DNA of 64,000 nucleotides. Source: Actinobacillus indolicus (GTDB taxonomy: Bacteria; Pseudomonadota; Gammaproteobacteria; Enterobacterales; Pasteurellaceae). Both the position numbers and the translations under genes were made by a program. Numbering within the stretch: position 1 is the first letter of the stretch; each line of letters starts with the position of its first letter. The notes under the pieces are model-generated. The model was not told where the DNA came from, did not search any database, and saw only the letters and a program-made list of their open reading frames with translations. Shown in pieces: positions 1 to 9,803 of this stretch. The DNA lies in assembly GCF_901764975.1 (NCBI RefSeq), contig NZ_CABFKH010000001.1, positions 299,364-363,363 on the forward strand. Reading direction: 5' to 3'.

Positions 1-1073
1 AAATTGCCCTTGCGTTAAATATGCCTTATTTACAAGCTTATACCTTAAGTAGCTCTTGCCTTTCAGGTTTACAAGCTTTAGTGAATGTAGCTGGAAGTAT
101 TGTTAGTGGTTCTATTTCTGCAGGAATTGCAGGGGGAACGGATTCCATTTCTAATGCACCTTTTAGCATCAGTCCACGGGTCCTTCATAAATTAAAGGCT
201 ATTTTTAATGCACCAACCTTAGATGATAAATATCGTTTATTCCGTGAGTTTTCTTGGCGAGACTTAAAGCCTCATGGCGTGAATTTAAAAGATTATATGA
301 CTCAGTTATCTGTGGCTGAAATTTCCGAACAAATGGCACAACAGCATCATATTAGCCGTGAGGAACAGGATGAATATGCTCGTCTTTCCCATGAAAAAGC
401 ACAAAATGCTTGGAAATTAGGATTACTTAAAGATGAAGTGATGCCGTCTTTCCCAAGACCTTATTCTGATTTTGTAGTATCAGATACCTTAATTTCAGCT
501 GCTACAAAGTCATCTTATTATGAGAAATTTTCTCCATTAATGAATAAGAGTTATGCAACGGTAACAGAAGCAAATATGCCTCGTCCTGTAGATGGAGCCG
601 CAGCTGTATTACTCATGAGAGAGCAAAAAGCGAAAGCGTTAGGTTTGGAGCCTTTAGGCTATATTCGCAGTTATGCCATTACGGGTAATGATATTTGGCA
701 AAATATGTTTATGGGTGCTACTGTGGCAAGCCATTTAGCCTTAGAACGTGCAAATCTCTCATTACAAGACTTAGACTACATTGATATTCATGAAACCTCT
801 GCAAGTCAAATGTTAGTCAATATGAAGTTATTCGCTTCAGATGATTTTGCAAAAAATCAATTAAATCGTACCGCTTGTATTGGTGAAATTGATCCCGCTA
901 AATTAAATCATCTCGGTGGTTCGATTGCGTTTGGTAATCCACGAGCTGCGACTAGCTTGCGTATTCTCATTCAATCCCTAAAAGCTTTAAAACGTAAAGG
1001 TGGAGGCTTGTCACTAGTCGCATCCAGCGGTTTAGGTGGCTTGGGTAGTGCAATGGTTTTGGAAAGCGAGTAA
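1..1073 (+). CDS. fadI: FadI-type 3-ketoacyl-CoA thiolase, 5'-truncated by window edge
   Basis: The reading frame is already open at base 3, so the N-terminus lies outside the window. About 357 residues align with FadI, the thiolase that cleaves 3-ketoacyl-CoA in beta-oxidation. The nucleophile-region Cys (SSSCLSG, near base 60) and the His-Glu pair (DIHET, about 783-797) are present. Two other hallmarks are changed: the GHP motif reads GNP (Asn codon 936-938) and the C-terminal CxG motif reads SxG (Ser codon 1026-1028). These His and Cys residues normally activate the thiolase active site, so the protein may be inactive or altered. It sits 9 bp upstream of fadJ, giving the usual fadIJ pair. 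The family call is firm; activity is doubtful. Confidence 0.85.
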   Translation, partial: IALALNMPYLQAYTLSSSCLSGLQALVNVAGSIVSGSISAGIAGGTDSISNAPFSISPRVLHKLKAIFNAPTLDDKYRLFREFSWRDLKPHGVNLKDYMTQLSVAEISEQMAQQHHISREEQDEYARLSHEKAQNAWKLGLLKDEVMPSFPRPYSDFVVSDTLISAATKSSYYEKFSPLMNKSYATVTEANMPRPVDGAAAVLLMREQKAKALGLEPLGYIRSYAITGNDIWQNMFMGATVASHLALERANLSLQDLDYIDIHETSASQMLVNMKLFASDDFAKNQLNRTACIGEIDPAKLNHLGGSIAFGNPRAATSLRILIQSLKALKRKGGGLSLVASSGLGGLGSAMVLESE

Positions 1074-1082
1074 GGAAAAGAT

Positions 1083-3197
1083 ATGACGACAGTAGAACGT
1101 ATTTCTCCGTTTCAGGTAGAGATTGATGATAATCAGATTGCCATTGTACGTATTGATGTACAAGGTAAAACAAAAAACTGGCTTCCAGAGCAATTTGTTG
1201 AAGATCTACGTGATGTTATCGGTTCAATTATTTATCAACAAGCACAAGGTGTTATTTTTGTTTCAGGTAAGAAAAAAGGCTTTATACAGGGCTACGATCC
1301 TGAATACTTACGTAATAAAACAGATGAGCAACTAAAAACACTCTCGAATAATGCACAATTGGTGATGCGGGAAATTAACACCCTAAAAATGCCCGTAGTT
1401 GCCGTGATTGATGGTCCATGTTTTGGGGTTGGGTTAGAACTTGCATTGGCTTGTGATTATCGTATTGCGAGTGAAGAAAGCTATACTAAATTTGCTATGC
1501 CACAAATCCGTTCAGGTATTTTACCTTTTGCGGGGGGAACCCAGCGTTTACCTCGATTGGTCGGGTTACAAAATGCGGTGACCATTTTGTTATCAGGTCA
1601 AAAAATTGGTGTAGAAAAAGCGTTAAAAATTGGGTTGGTTGATAAGTTAATTCCAGCAAGTAATTTATTTGAAACCGCATATCATTTATTACTTAATCGT
1701 AAAGTGCAAAAAATTGACCATAAGAACCCGCTTGATAAAGCAAAAAAATGGCGTAAACAGATTGAAGGCAACCTATTTATTCGTCATAAATATTTAGATT
1801 ATGTTGAAAATCGAGTTTGGGACAAAGCCTTTGGTAATTATCCTGCAGTTGTAAAAATGCTTGAGTTATTGAAAGAGCCTCATTTTAAAGCAGGACTAGC
1901 TTTAGAACAGTCTGCATTGGTGGAATTATTTCATACGGAACAAGCACAAGTATTAATGAATTTAAAACAAGCTGAAAGATCAATGAAAGGGCAATATGAA
2001 AATTTGGCTCAAATAAAAGATATTCAGCAAGTGACGGTACTAGGTAGTGGCTATATGGGGGCAGGTATTGCCTATTTAACGGCAAATAATGCACAAATCC
2101 CAGTTAGGATTAAAGACATTCATCCCTCTGAAATCCAAAAAGCATTACAAATGTGTTATGGCTTAATGCAAAAAGCAATGAGTAAAAAGCAACTCAGTCA
2201 TGGTGAAATGATTCAGCGTATGAATTTAATTACTGGTGGAGAACGTTTAGTTGCGGCAAAATCAACTGATTTCATCATTGAAGCGGTGTATGAAAAATTA
2301 GAATTGAAGCAACAAATGGTAAGAGAAAGTGAAGCCTACTACAATGAAAATGCCATTTTTGCGACCAATACTTCAACTTTCTCGATCAAAGATATTGCTT
2401 CTGTTGCAAAACGTCCAGAAAATGTGATCGGTTTTCATTATTTTAGCCCTGTGACTAAGCGCCAGATGGTGGAAATTATTCCTCATGAGGGGACAAGCCA
2501 AAATGCGATTGCAACGGCAATTCATTTTGCGATTCAACAAGGTAAAATTCCTATGTTGGTAGCAGATAAAGAAGGATTTTTCATTAACCGTATCTTAACG
2601 CCATTCTTATTAGAGGCGATAGAGTGCTTATCGGAAGGCGAAGGCATCGAGTTTGTCGATCGCTCGTTACAAGAATTCGGTTTTAAAACAGGACCACTTG
2701 CGATGATCGATGATATTGGCTTAGATATTATGGTAAAATCAAATCCAGCGATGGTAGAGCAACTTGGAAAACGCTTTGCTTTACCAAGTAGCATACAGAG
2801 TTTGATCGGTGATGATCGTAAAGGTAGAAAAAATAAACGTGGATTCTATCTCTATGATTCAAAAGGGCAGCGTACGCAAGAAGATAAAAGTATCTATCAC
2901 ACGATGGAAACAATCATGCGTAATGATTTAGAAGCACAAGAAATTGCACGCCGCTGCGTATTACGTATGATCAACGAAGCTTGCTGGTGTTTGCAAGATA
3001 ACGTAATTCGTTCAACGGACGAAGGGAATGTAGCTTCTGTATTAGGATTTGATTTCCCTGATTTCCGTGGTGGAATTTATGCTTATATCGAAAAAATTGG
3101 TGCGAAAGAAATTGTTCATCAATTACGTAAACATAGCCAACGCTATGGGGAACGTTTTGCTCCTTGCGATTGGTTAGTCGAAAAAGCACAAGCATAA
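1083..3197 (+). CDS. fadJ: FadJ-type bifunctional enoyl-CoA hydratase / 3-hydroxyacyl-CoA dehydrogenase
   Basis: The 704-residue protein has the two-part FadJ layout: an N-terminal crotonase fold (about 1-190) and, from about residue 318, a Rossmann NAD-binding segment (GSGYMGAGIAY) and dehydrogenase domains. The dehydrogenase half looks intact, with the FHYFSPV catalytic His, the following VEIIPHEGTS, an ASNTS-like NTSTFS and the FINRIL Asn. In the hydratase half Glu119 (GLELALA) is kept, but the second catalytic Glu, in the PEVQLG-type motif, is Gln141 (PQIRSG), and the oxyanion segment normally AGAD reads QGYD. Hydratase activity is therefore questionable. Together with fadI it would form an anaerobic-type beta-oxidation pair. 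Length is close to the E. coli protein. Confidence 0.88.
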   Translation: MTTVERISPFQVEIDDNQIAIVRIDVQGKTKNWLPEQFVEDLRDVIGSIIYQQAQGVIFVSGKKKGFIQGYDPEYLRNKTDEQLKTLSNNAQLVMREINTLKMPVVAVIDGPCFGVGLELALACDYRIASEESYTKFAMPQIRSGILPFAGGTQRLPRLVGLQNAVTILLSGQKIGVEKALKIGLVDKLIPASNLFETAYHLLLNRKVQKIDHKNPLDKAKKWRKQIEGNLFIRHKYLDYVENRVWDKAFGNYPAVVKMLELLKEPHFKAGLALEQSALVELFHTEQAQVLMNLKQAERSMKGQYENLAQIKDIQQVTVLGSGYMGAGIAYLTANNAQIPVRIKDIHPSEIQKALQMCYGLMQKAMSKKQLSHGEMIQRMNLITGGERLVAAKSTDFIIEAVYEKLELKQQMVRESEAYYNENAIFATNTSTFSIKDIASVAKRPENVIGFHYFSPVTKRQMVEIIPHEGTSQNAIATAIHFAIQQGKIPMLVADKEGFFINRILTPFLLEAIECLSEGEGIEFVDRSLQEFGFKTGPLAMIDDIGLDIMVKSNPAMVEQLGKRFALPSSIQSLIGDDRKGRKNKRGFYLYDSKGQRTQEDKSIYHTMETIMRNDLEAQEIARRCVLRMINEACWCLQDNVIRSTDEGNVASVLGFDFPDFRGGIYAYIEKIGAKEIVHQLRKHSQRYGERFAPCDWLVEKAQA

Positions 3198-3235
3198 TTT
3201 TATTTCAACTTAATTTATTTACATAAGGACAATAC

Positions 3236-4657
3236 ATGAAATTAACAAAAATTGCAGTAGCCGTTGTTGCTGTTGTTGGTGCAGTTGCAGTAGGTGGAAG
3301 CTGGTATACAGGGAAGCAAGTAGAGCAGCGCTATCAAGAATTCCTTCAACGTGGTAATCAGAGTTTAAAACAGCTAGCGACTTATGGCGTTATCGCAGAA
3401 ATTAAAGATGTACAATTTCAGCGTCACTTCTTTAGTTCAGATGTGAAATATACCTTAGAAGCTAAAGTAGATGATCAGATTTACGCTTTTAAAGGTGATG
3501 ATAAATTATTTCATGGCCCATTACCGTTAAACCGCTTAATGAAAGGGAATCTATCACCTGTTTTAGCGAGTGTAGAAAATAACATTCAACTTCCAGAAAA
3601 TCTTAAAGTCTATTTTAATAACCAAGATAAATTGGGAGAAGGCAAGTCTGATATTAGTTATTCAGGCGCTGCAAAAGGTGAATTTAAAATTAATCCTATT
3701 AAAGTTGTAGAAGAGGGGACGGGAAGTTTAACGCTATCAGAATCCAACTACATTTATGCTTATGATCCGACATCAAATAAATCGGAAGTTGAAGTTAAAT
3801 TGGACAACATAAAAGGAATTGATGCTGAAAAAATCGAAACAGAGCTTCAAGGGTTAAGTTATAAATGGAATACCGTTTCGGATAATCAATATCCATTGTT
3901 AACGCTGGGTGAATATACGGCATCAATTAAACAGCTTAGCATTACGGATAGTGAAGATACATCTTTTGCGATGTTATATAGTAATTTTAGTAGTACAGGT
4001 AAATCAAACCTTCAGAAAGATCGTGTCATTTCTTCAGGTGATGCTAAAGCAGACATTGAGCTACAAAAAGCAGATAAAAAATTGAAATTAGGTCAGTTTA
4101 ATATGGATCTGTTAATAGATACGGATGCAAAAAGTACGAACGATTTTACGCAATATTTGACTTCACCTGATAAATTAGCATCAGAGGAAGCAGGGCAAAT
4201 TGTTCAATCTATTTTGATGAAGTCTCCTAAGCTTGAAGTAAAAAATTTGAGCGTTGAAAATGAAAAAGGGAAAAACAGTTTATCTTTGAATATCAGTTTA
4301 GATAATTTTGATCTAAACAAAATCAATAGCTTTGATTCGATGCTCAAGATTTTCAAAGCATCGCACTTAGATGCGAAATTAAGTCTCCCTTCTCTTGAAG
4401 CGTTAGCGACACAGATGAACGAAATGGACGGTATGACTAAGGAAGAAGCTACACAGCAGGCGAAATTAGTTATTGAAGACCTAGTAAATAATGCCCAAGC
4501 AAGCACTTTGGCTGAAATTGATAGCGAAAACATTAAAATGAAATTAACGATCGATCAAGGCAAAGTTAATTTAAACGGTCGTGATCTGCCTGAAGAAGAG
4601 GTCCAAGGCATGTTATTGTTCTTAGTACTTGGATTGGGGGCTATGGGGATACAGTAA
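3236..4657 (+). CDS. ydgA: YdgA/DUF945 family protein
   Basis: The 473-residue protein matches the YdgA (DUF945) family along its length. It has an N-terminal hydrophobic segment (about residues 4-22), then the family's GSWYTGKQVE sequence and an H-G-P-L-P-L motif typical of the family near residue 95. The rest is rich in beta-strand-like alternation and is probably periplasmic, anchored by the N-terminal helix. The biochemical role of the family is poorly known. It follows fadJ by 38 bp, so co-transcription is possible, although a functional link to fatty-acid breakdown is not evident. A strong bidirectional hairpin lies downstream. Confidence 0.8.
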   Translation: MKLTKIAVAVVAVVGAVAVGGSWYTGKQVEQRYQEFLQRGNQSLKQLATYGVIAEIKDVQFQRHFFSSDVKYTLEAKVDDQIYAFKGDDKLFHGPLPLNRLMKGNLSPVLASVENNIQLPENLKVYFNNQDKLGEGKSDISYSGAAKGEFKINPIKVVEEGTGSLTLSESNYIYAYDPTSNKSEVEVKLDNIKGIDAEKIETELQGLSYKWNTVSDNQYPLLTLGEYTASIKQLSITDSEDTSFAMLYSNFSSTGKSNLQKDRVISSGDAKADIELQKADKKLKLGQFNMDLLIDTDAKSTNDFTQYLTSPDKLASEEAGQIVQSILMKSPKLEVKNLSVENEKGKNSLSLNISLDNFDLNKINSFDSMLKIFKASHLDAKLSLPSLEALATQMNEMDGMTKEEATQQAKLVIEDLVNNAQASTLAEIDSENIKMKLTIDQGKVNLNGRDLPEEEVQGMLLFLVLGLGAMGIQ

Positions 4658-4666
4658 GGTTATATA

Positions 4667-4675
4667 ACAAGCGGT
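4667..4675 (+). repeat. DNA uptake signal (ACAAGCGGT)
   Basis: Exact Apl-type uptake core, just after the ydgA-like stop codon. The bases that follow (aagttctag) do not match the common extended form. Confidence 0.8.
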
Positions 4676-4736
4676 AAGTTCTAGGAGTATTTTTGCAAAT
4701 ATACATAGACCTTACCGAGGTTAACCACAAAAGTAA

Positions 4737-4766
4737 AACCTCTAGAGAAACTCTAGAGGTTTTTTT
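4737..4766. terminator. Bidirectional Rho-independent terminator
   Basis: An 11-bp perfect stem (AACCTCTAGAG / CTCTAGAGGTT) with an AAA loop is followed on the plus strand by a T run, and preceded by an A-rich stretch that serves the minus strand. It lies between the converging ydgA-like gene and leuD and probably ends both transcripts. Confidence 0.85.
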
Positions 4767-4770
4767 GTGG

Positions 4771-5376
4771 CTAACGCAAAAATGCTGGAATTTTACTTTC
4801 GTACTCGGCGATTTTCGCTTCGTGTTGCAGCGTTAAGCCGATATTGTCTAAACCATTTAACAAGCAGTGACGACGGAAACTGTCGATTTCAAAAGAGTAG
4901 GTTTTGCCATTTGCCGAAACCGTTTGAGCTTCTAAATCGACGGTAATTGTCGCCCCTTCATTCGCTTCGACATATTTGAAAAGTTCATCAACTTCTTCTT
5001 CGCTTAAACGCACAGGCAACATTTGGTTATTTAAACTGTTACCATAGAAAATATCGGCAAAACTTGGGGCGATAATGGCTCGAATGCCATAATCATCTAA
5101 CGCCCAAGGTGCGTGTTCACGGGAAGATCCACAACCAAAGTTTTCACGAGCCAATAAAATACTTGCCCCTTGATAACGTGGGAAATTCAGCACGAAATCA
5201 GGATTTGGCTGTTTCCCTTCATCATCTAAGAAACGCCATTCGTGGAATAAGTGAGCACCAAAGCCGACACGGGTTACTTTTTGTAAAAACTGTTTTGGAA
5301 TAATTGCATCGGTATCGACGTGCGAAGCATCAAGCGGAACAGCTAAACCGGTGTGTTGTTTAAATTCTTTTGCCAT
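4771..5376 (-). CDS. leuD: 3-isopropylmalate dehydratase small subunit LeuD
   Basis: The 201 residues equal the usual LeuD length. LeuD is the swivelling domain of isopropylmalate isomerase, which converts 2-isopropylmalate to 3-isopropylmalate in leucine synthesis in the cytoplasm. The family motif [13 protein letters not shown], which contacts substrate, is present around residues 75-90, and the N-terminal [11 protein letters not shown] segment is typical. It starts 11 bp after the leuC stop on the same strand, so leuCD form an operon. leuA and leuB are not in this window, so the leucine genes are split. Confidence 0.97.
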   Translation of the reverse strand: MAKEFKQHTGLAVPLDASHVDTDAIIPKQFLQKVTRVGFGAHLFHEWRFLDDEGKQPNPDFVLNFPRYQGASILLARENFGCGSSREHAPWALDDYGIRAIIAPSFADIFYGNSLNNQMLPVRLSEEEVDELFKYVEANEGATITVDLEAQTVSANGKTYSFEIDSFRRHCLLNGLDNIGLTLQHEAKIAEYESKIPAFLR

Positions 5377-5387
5377 TTTCTTATTCC

Positions 5388-6794
5388 TTAGTGTAATTCT
5401 ACGTTGCGAATATCGACGAATTTACCGTGAACGGCTGCGGCTGCTGCCATTGCAGGGCTGACCAAGTGAGTGCGCCCGCCACGACCTTGACGACCTTCAA
5501 AGTTACGGTTACTGGTTGAAGCACAGCGTTCGCCTGGCTCTAAACGGTCGTTGTTCATTGCCAAACACATTGAACAGCCCGGTTGTCGCCATTCAAAACC
5601 TGCTTCAATAAAGATTTTATCTAAGCCTTCTTTTTCTGCTTGTTCACGCACTAAGCCCGAACCTGGTACCACTAATGCTTGAACACCGTCAGCGACTTTG
5701 CGTCCTTTTGCCACGGCAGCCGCCGCACGCAAATCTTCAATACGAGAGTTGGTGCAAGAGCCGATAAATACTTTGTCGATAGCGACATCAGTCAATTTAA
5801 TACTGTGAGGTAAGCCCATATAAGCTAAGGCTTTTTCCGCTGATTGACGCTCAATCGGATCTGCCATATCTGCAGGGTTCGGGATCGTTTCATTGATACC
5901 GATAACGTGTCCCGGGTTTGTTCCCCAAGTAACTTGTGGCTCAATCTCGCTGGCTTCTAAAGTAACCACCGTATCAAATTCCGCCCCTTCGTCTGTGTGC
6001 AAGGTTTTCCAATAGGCAACGGCATCGTCCCAGTCTTTGCCTTTTGGTGCGGACGGGCGACCTTTTAAATAAGCAAAAGTGGTTTCATCCGGTGCAATTA
6101 AACCTGATTTTGCACCAAGCTCAATCGCCATATTACATACGGTCATACGACCTTCCATCGATAAATCACGGATCGCTTCACCACAGAACTCAACAACGTG
6201 TCCTGTACCGCCCGCCATCGTGGTTTTGCCAATAATCGCAAGCACAATATCTTTCGCCGTAATACCTTCACGCACTTTGCCACGCACTTCGATTTTCATT
6301 TTTTTCGCACGGGCTTGTTTTACCGTTTGAGTTGCAAGCACGTGTTCAACTTCTGATGTACCGATACCAAAGGCTAAAGCACCAAATGCACCGTGTGTCG
6401 CCGTATGAGAGTCGCCACACACAATCGTCATACCCGGAAGGGTTAAACCCTGCTCAGGTCCCATAACGTGCACAATCCCTTGATTGATATGGTTAATGTC
6501 ATAAAGGGTTACGCCAAACTGTTCGGTATTTTTTGCCAGCTCAACCATTTGAATACGCCCCATTTCACCTGAACCGCCTAAATCACGGCTATCGGTAGGT
6601 ACGTTATGATCCATGGTTGCCACCGTTTTGGTTGGCTGACGAACTTCACGCCCCATAGCACGCAAACCGTCAAAGGCTTGCGGTGAAGTCACTTCGTGGA
6701 CTAAATGGCGGTTGATATAAATTAGAGGAGTTTCACCTTCAGCTTCGTGAACAACGTGGGCATCAAATAATTTTTCGTATAAGGTTTTTTTCAT
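5388..6794 (-). CDS. leuC: 3-isopropylmalate dehydratase large subunit LeuC
   Basis: I place the start at the ATG at 6794, giving [15 protein letters not shown] and 468 residues, because homologs begin there; the open frame runs ten codons further upstream into an uptake signal. The protein is the aconitase-like large subunit that binds a 4Fe-4S cluster. The cluster cysteines are visible in GSCTNSR (about residue 345) and CSMC (about 405-410), and the [12 protein letters not shown] motif is present. With LeuD it forms isopropylmalate isomerase. No leucine-rich leader peptide was found in the roughly 330 bp upstream, so attenuation is not supported. Confidence 0.96.
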   Translation of the reverse strand: MKKTLYEKLFDAHVVHEAEGETPLIYINRHLVHEVTSPQAFDGLRAMGREVRQPTKTVATMDHNVPTDSRDLGGSGEMGRIQMVELAKNTEQFGVTLYDINHINQGIVHVMGPEQGLTLPGMTIVCGDSHTATHGAFGALAFGIGTSEVEHVLATQTVKQARAKKMKIEVRGKVREGITAKDIVLAIIGKTTMAGGTGHVVEFCGEAIRDLSMEGRMTVCNMAIELGAKSGLIAPDETTFAYLKGRPSAPKGKDWDDAVAYWKTLHTDEGAEFDTVVTLEASEIEPQVTWGTNPGHVIGINETIPNPADMADPIERQSAEKALAYMGLPHSIKLTDVAIDKVFIGSCTNSRIEDLRAAAAVAKGRKVADGVQALVVPGSGLVREQAEKEGLDKIFIEAGFEWRQPGCSMCLAMNNDRLEPGERCASTSNRNFEGRQGRGGRTHLVSPAMAAAAAVHGKFVDIRNVELH

Positions 6795-6820
6795 AAGTCC
6801 AACTCTCAATTCAAGGTGAT

Positions 6821-6866
6821 ACAAGCGGTAGGATTTGCAAAATTTTTTGCAAATGTGACCGCTTGT
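6821..6866. repeat. Inverted pair of uptake signals
   Basis: ACAAGCGGT at 6821-6829 and its reverse complement ACCGCTTGT at 6858-6866 can fold into a hairpin; the inner GATTTGCA / TGCAAATG bases extend the pairing. It lies just upstream of leuC, so it cannot be the leuC terminator. Confidence 0.8.
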
Positions 6867-7123
6867 AAATAAGTAAGAAGGAATATAACTTCACTCCCTA
6901 TAAAAGTAAAATGCTATTTCTTCGTAAAACACCTATTTTTATGCTGTAAGATAAGCGTAAAATCACTATTTGTCTCAATGGTGTAGCATATTATGCTTTA
7001 TTATTGGTTGTTTATGGGGTTTAGCTTTATTGGTTTTCATTTATAAGGATTTTTATCATTAAAACCAAAAGAATAAATTAATAGATAAAAAGTATTAAGA
7101 ATGGGGTAACAGCCCCATTTAAA
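6867..7123. other. Intergenic region upstream of leuC
   Basis: No gene is supported in the roughly 330 bp between the leuC start and the bcr-like stop. It must hold the leuCD promoter, but no single box pair stands out. The only short frame with an ATG on the minus strand (about 20 codons near 7040) lacks leucine runs and a ribosome binding site. A short hairpin sits at 7101-7118. Confidence 0.5.
7101..7118 (-). terminator. Possible weak terminator after bcr-like gene
   Basis: ATGGGG / CCCCAT stem with a six-base loop just downstream of the transporter stop. The following minus-strand bases (TCTTAATACTTTTT) form only an interrupted T tract. Confidence 0.45.
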
Positions 7124-8318
7124 TTAGTTATCACGTCTTTGACAAGATAAAAAGTAGTAAGCGATACAACCAATAATAATACAGGCTGCCATGGTATAGA
7201 GCATAGGGCGTTCACTTGTTAAAGGAATATGGGATAACCCTGCCCCAACTAATGAACCAATCCCAAAACGGGCTGTGCCAGCAACGGCATTTGCTGTACC
7301 TGCCATTTGTGGATAGCGATCTAAAATCGCTGCTGTAGCATTACTACCGATAGTTGAAAGCATACCAACAAAGACTGCTACCCCGATAGCCATAGGCCAT
7401 AATCCGAGTTGAAGTGTTGCGGAAATTGCCAGCCAAATTCCTGCTAATAATTGCAGACCTAAGCCGATTTGTAACATTTTTTCTGAACCAATTTTGGACA
7501 CGAGGCGACCATTAATAAAAGTCATAATAATAAGTACACCAACGTTTAGCATAAAAAAGTAGCCAAAATGCTCAGAAGAAACGCCAAATAAACCAATATA
7601 AACCAGCGAGCCTGATGTCAGAAAACAGAACATACCAGCAAACGAAAAACCCCCTAGCGAGAACATAACCGAGCGTGGCTTTATGAGAAATCAATGCGAC
7701 AAAATTTTGTAATACTTTTTTGAAACTGAGTGGCATTCGATTTTCTTTGGTTAAGGTCTCTGGTACTTGGAGTGTAACAAGGCAAGTACAGACGATCCCC
7801 ATGATCATTAAAATGTAAAAAATGGCATGCCAATGGAACCATTTGGCTACATAGCCACCAACAATAGGGGCAACAAGTGGAGCGACCATGGTAATAATCA
7901 TGATAGTGGACATCATTTTAGCGAACTGATTGCGATCAAACAGATCACGTACTAATGCCCCTAGTACCACGGCAGGTGCAGCACCAAATAAGCCTTGAAT
8001 TAAACGTAATAAATAGAAATTTTCAATATCAAAGACTTGTGTTAAGAAAAAGGAGGCAACCGCACCGCCTGATAACCCTAATAGAATAATCGGCTTACGA
8101 CCAAAACTATCGGCAATCGGTCCCCAAAACAGTTGTCCAATCGCAAAGCCAAACGTAAAAATAGCAAGTGTCGTTTGGACTTTTTCCTGAGATACATCTA
8201 AATCTTTGGCTATATCTAAAAATGAAGGCAGATACATATCAATAGCAAGGGGAGGAAGCATAGATAGCAACCCCATGATAATGATAAAAATGCCGTTGTT
8301 TTTCATTATTTTACTCAT
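7124..8318 (-). pseudogene. bcr: Bcr/CflA-family MFS drug exporter, frameshifted
   Basis: Two overlapping frames together make one complete Bcr-type transporter of about 395 residues. The first (8318 down to about 7655) covers the N-terminal six helices with the motif GPIADSFGRKP; the second (to 7124) resumes at GGFSFAGMF and continues through the C-terminal half. Removing one base in the run of five A and five C at 7645-7654 restores TLGYVL-AxG-FSFAGMF, as in E. coli Bcr. The cause could be a true +1 mutation, slippage-based phase variation, or a sequencing error. The ATG at 8318 shares a base with the rsuA stop (TAATG), suggesting coupled translation; rsuA-bcr is also the E. coli order. Confidence 0.85.
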
Positions 8319-9010
8319 TAAAAACTCTCTATTTCTTCTGTTGTTAAGGCTCTAAATTCCCCTTCTGCAAGATTTTCATCTAAGATAACATCGCCGATAC
8401 GCCAGCGGTGTAATGCAACGACTTTGTTACCCACTGCGGCAAACATCCGTTTGACTTGATGATAACGCCCTTCACTGATTGTTAAGTTAACATTGTAATC
8501 ATCTAAAATTTCAAGTTGAGCCGGTTTTGTTACGGTTTTTTCACCTCGTAATAAAATGCCTTCGGCAAATTGTGTGGCATAGAAATCTTCTACGGGATCA
8601 GCAAGGGTGACTAAGTAGGTTTTTTCACAATGATGTTTTGGGGACGTAATTCGGTGTGACCATTGTCCATCATCAGTTAATAACACTAACCCTGTTGTGT
8701 CGGCATCTAAACGCCCTGCACAATGCAATTTTGTGGTCAGTGGATAGTCAAAAAATTGGAATACGGTCGGGTAGTCACCGTCATCGTGAGAACAAACGCA
8801 ATTTTGAGGCTTGTACAGCATAAAATATTGCCCTTCATCCACCCAAGCAAGTAGTTCGCCATCAAAACAGATCTCATCTTGTTCACTGATTTTTCTTGCA
8901 CTATTTTTTTCTATTTCGCCATTGACTGTAACTTGTCCTGAACGTAATGCCTTTGTGGCTTGAGAGCGTGTTAGCCCTGTGTTTTCTGCTATAAATTTGT
9001 CTAAACGCAT
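8318..9010 (-). CDS. rsuA: 16S rRNA pseudouridine(516) synthase RsuA
   Basis: The 230-residue protein begins with an S4 RNA-binding domain ([18 protein letters not shown], about 1-60) followed by the RluA/RsuA catalytic domain. The catalytic Asp lies in [17 protein letters not shown] near residue 100. RsuA makes pseudouridine at position 516 of 16S rRNA in the small subunit. The C-terminal [17 protein letters not shown] motif is typical of the RsuA branch. Its stop overlaps the bcr start by one base, so the two genes are probably a transcriptional unit. Confidence 0.95.
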   Translation of the reverse strand: MRLDKFIAENTGLTRSQATKALRSGQVTVNGEIEKNSARKISEQDEICFDGELLAWVDEGQYFMLYKPQNCVCSHDDGDYPTVFQFFDYPLTTKLHCAGRLDADTTGLVLLTDDGQWSHRITSPKHHCEKTYLVTLADPVEDFYATQFAEGILLRGEKTVTKPAQLEILDDYNVNLTISEGRYHQVKRMFAAVGNKVVALHRWRIGDVILDENLAEGEFRALTTEEIESF

Positions 9011-9141
9011 ATTTCTTGAAGATCTAAAAGTAAAGTGAGGATTATAGACCTATTTTCTATGAGTAGGGTGTAATTTTTGCAAGCCTTTTTTGCTATTCCT
9101 GATTATAATAGCGAGACTTGTGACTAACCTATGAGAATCCC

Positions 9142-9795
9142 GTGGATACCGTTATCAATTTTGCTATCTATCTTCAATTTTTTATTGGTTTGTTTGCGAT
9201 TGTAAACCCTTTTGGTACCTTGCCGATTTTCTTTAGTATGACGGCTCATCAATATGAGGCAGATCGTAATAAAACGAATCTAATTACCTCTATTTCGGTA
9301 GGTGTAATTTTATTAGTCAGTTTATTTTTTGGAAAATTGATTTTAGATGCATTTAGTATCTCTCTAGACTCTTTCCGAGTCGCGGGGGGAATTTTGATCG
9401 TCAGTATTGCGATGACAATGATCAGCGGTAAACTAGGGGAACATAAACAAAATAAAGAAGAGAAAAATGCCGACTTATCCGAGTATGAAAATATTGGTGT
9501 TGTGCCTTTAGCCATGCCAATTATGGCAGGTCCAGGGGCGATTGGTTCGACAATCGTTTGGGGAACACGTTATCATACTTGGGTTGATTTAGTTGGTTTT
9601 AGTATTGCAATTATCTTATTTGCAGGGATTTGTTACATTCTTTTCCGTTTTTCTGCGCCCTTAGTCAAACGTTTGGGCAAAACAGGTTCAAACGTCGTTA
9701 CTCGTATTATGGGTTTAATTCTGATGGCATTAGGTATTGAAATTATTGTCGCAGGGTTAAGCAATTTATTTCCAGGGTTAACCTCAATTAACTAG
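9142..9795 (+). CDS. ychE: MarC/YchE family inner membrane protein
   Basis: The 217-residue protein closely follows E. coli YchE (UPF0056, MarC family), with six hydrophobic segments and the signatures GLFAIVNPFGTLPIF, AGGILIVSIAMTMISGKLGE and PLAMPIMAGPGAI. It is an integral inner-membrane protein of unknown function. The start is GTG at 9142; an ATG at 9131 is in another frame. It ends 8 bp before the lipoprotein gene, so the two are probably co-transcribed. Confidence 0.9.
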   Translation: MDTVINFAIYLQFFIGLFAIVNPFGTLPIFFSMTAHQYEADRNKTNLITSISVGVILLVSLFFGKLILDAFSISLDSFRVAGGILIVSIAMTMISGKLGEHKQNKEEKNADLSEYENIGVVPLAMPIMAGPGAIGSTIVWGTRYHTWVDLVGFSIAIILFAGICYILFRFSAPLVKRLGKTGSNVVTRIMGLILMALGIEIIVAGLSNLFPGLTSIN

Positions 9796-9803
9796 AATTT
9801 ATC

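Noticed and set aside
6990..7060. A possible short leader peptide upstream of leuC on the minus strand
   Set aside because: It has no leucine run, no ribosome binding site and no alternative hairpins, so leucine attenuation is not supported.
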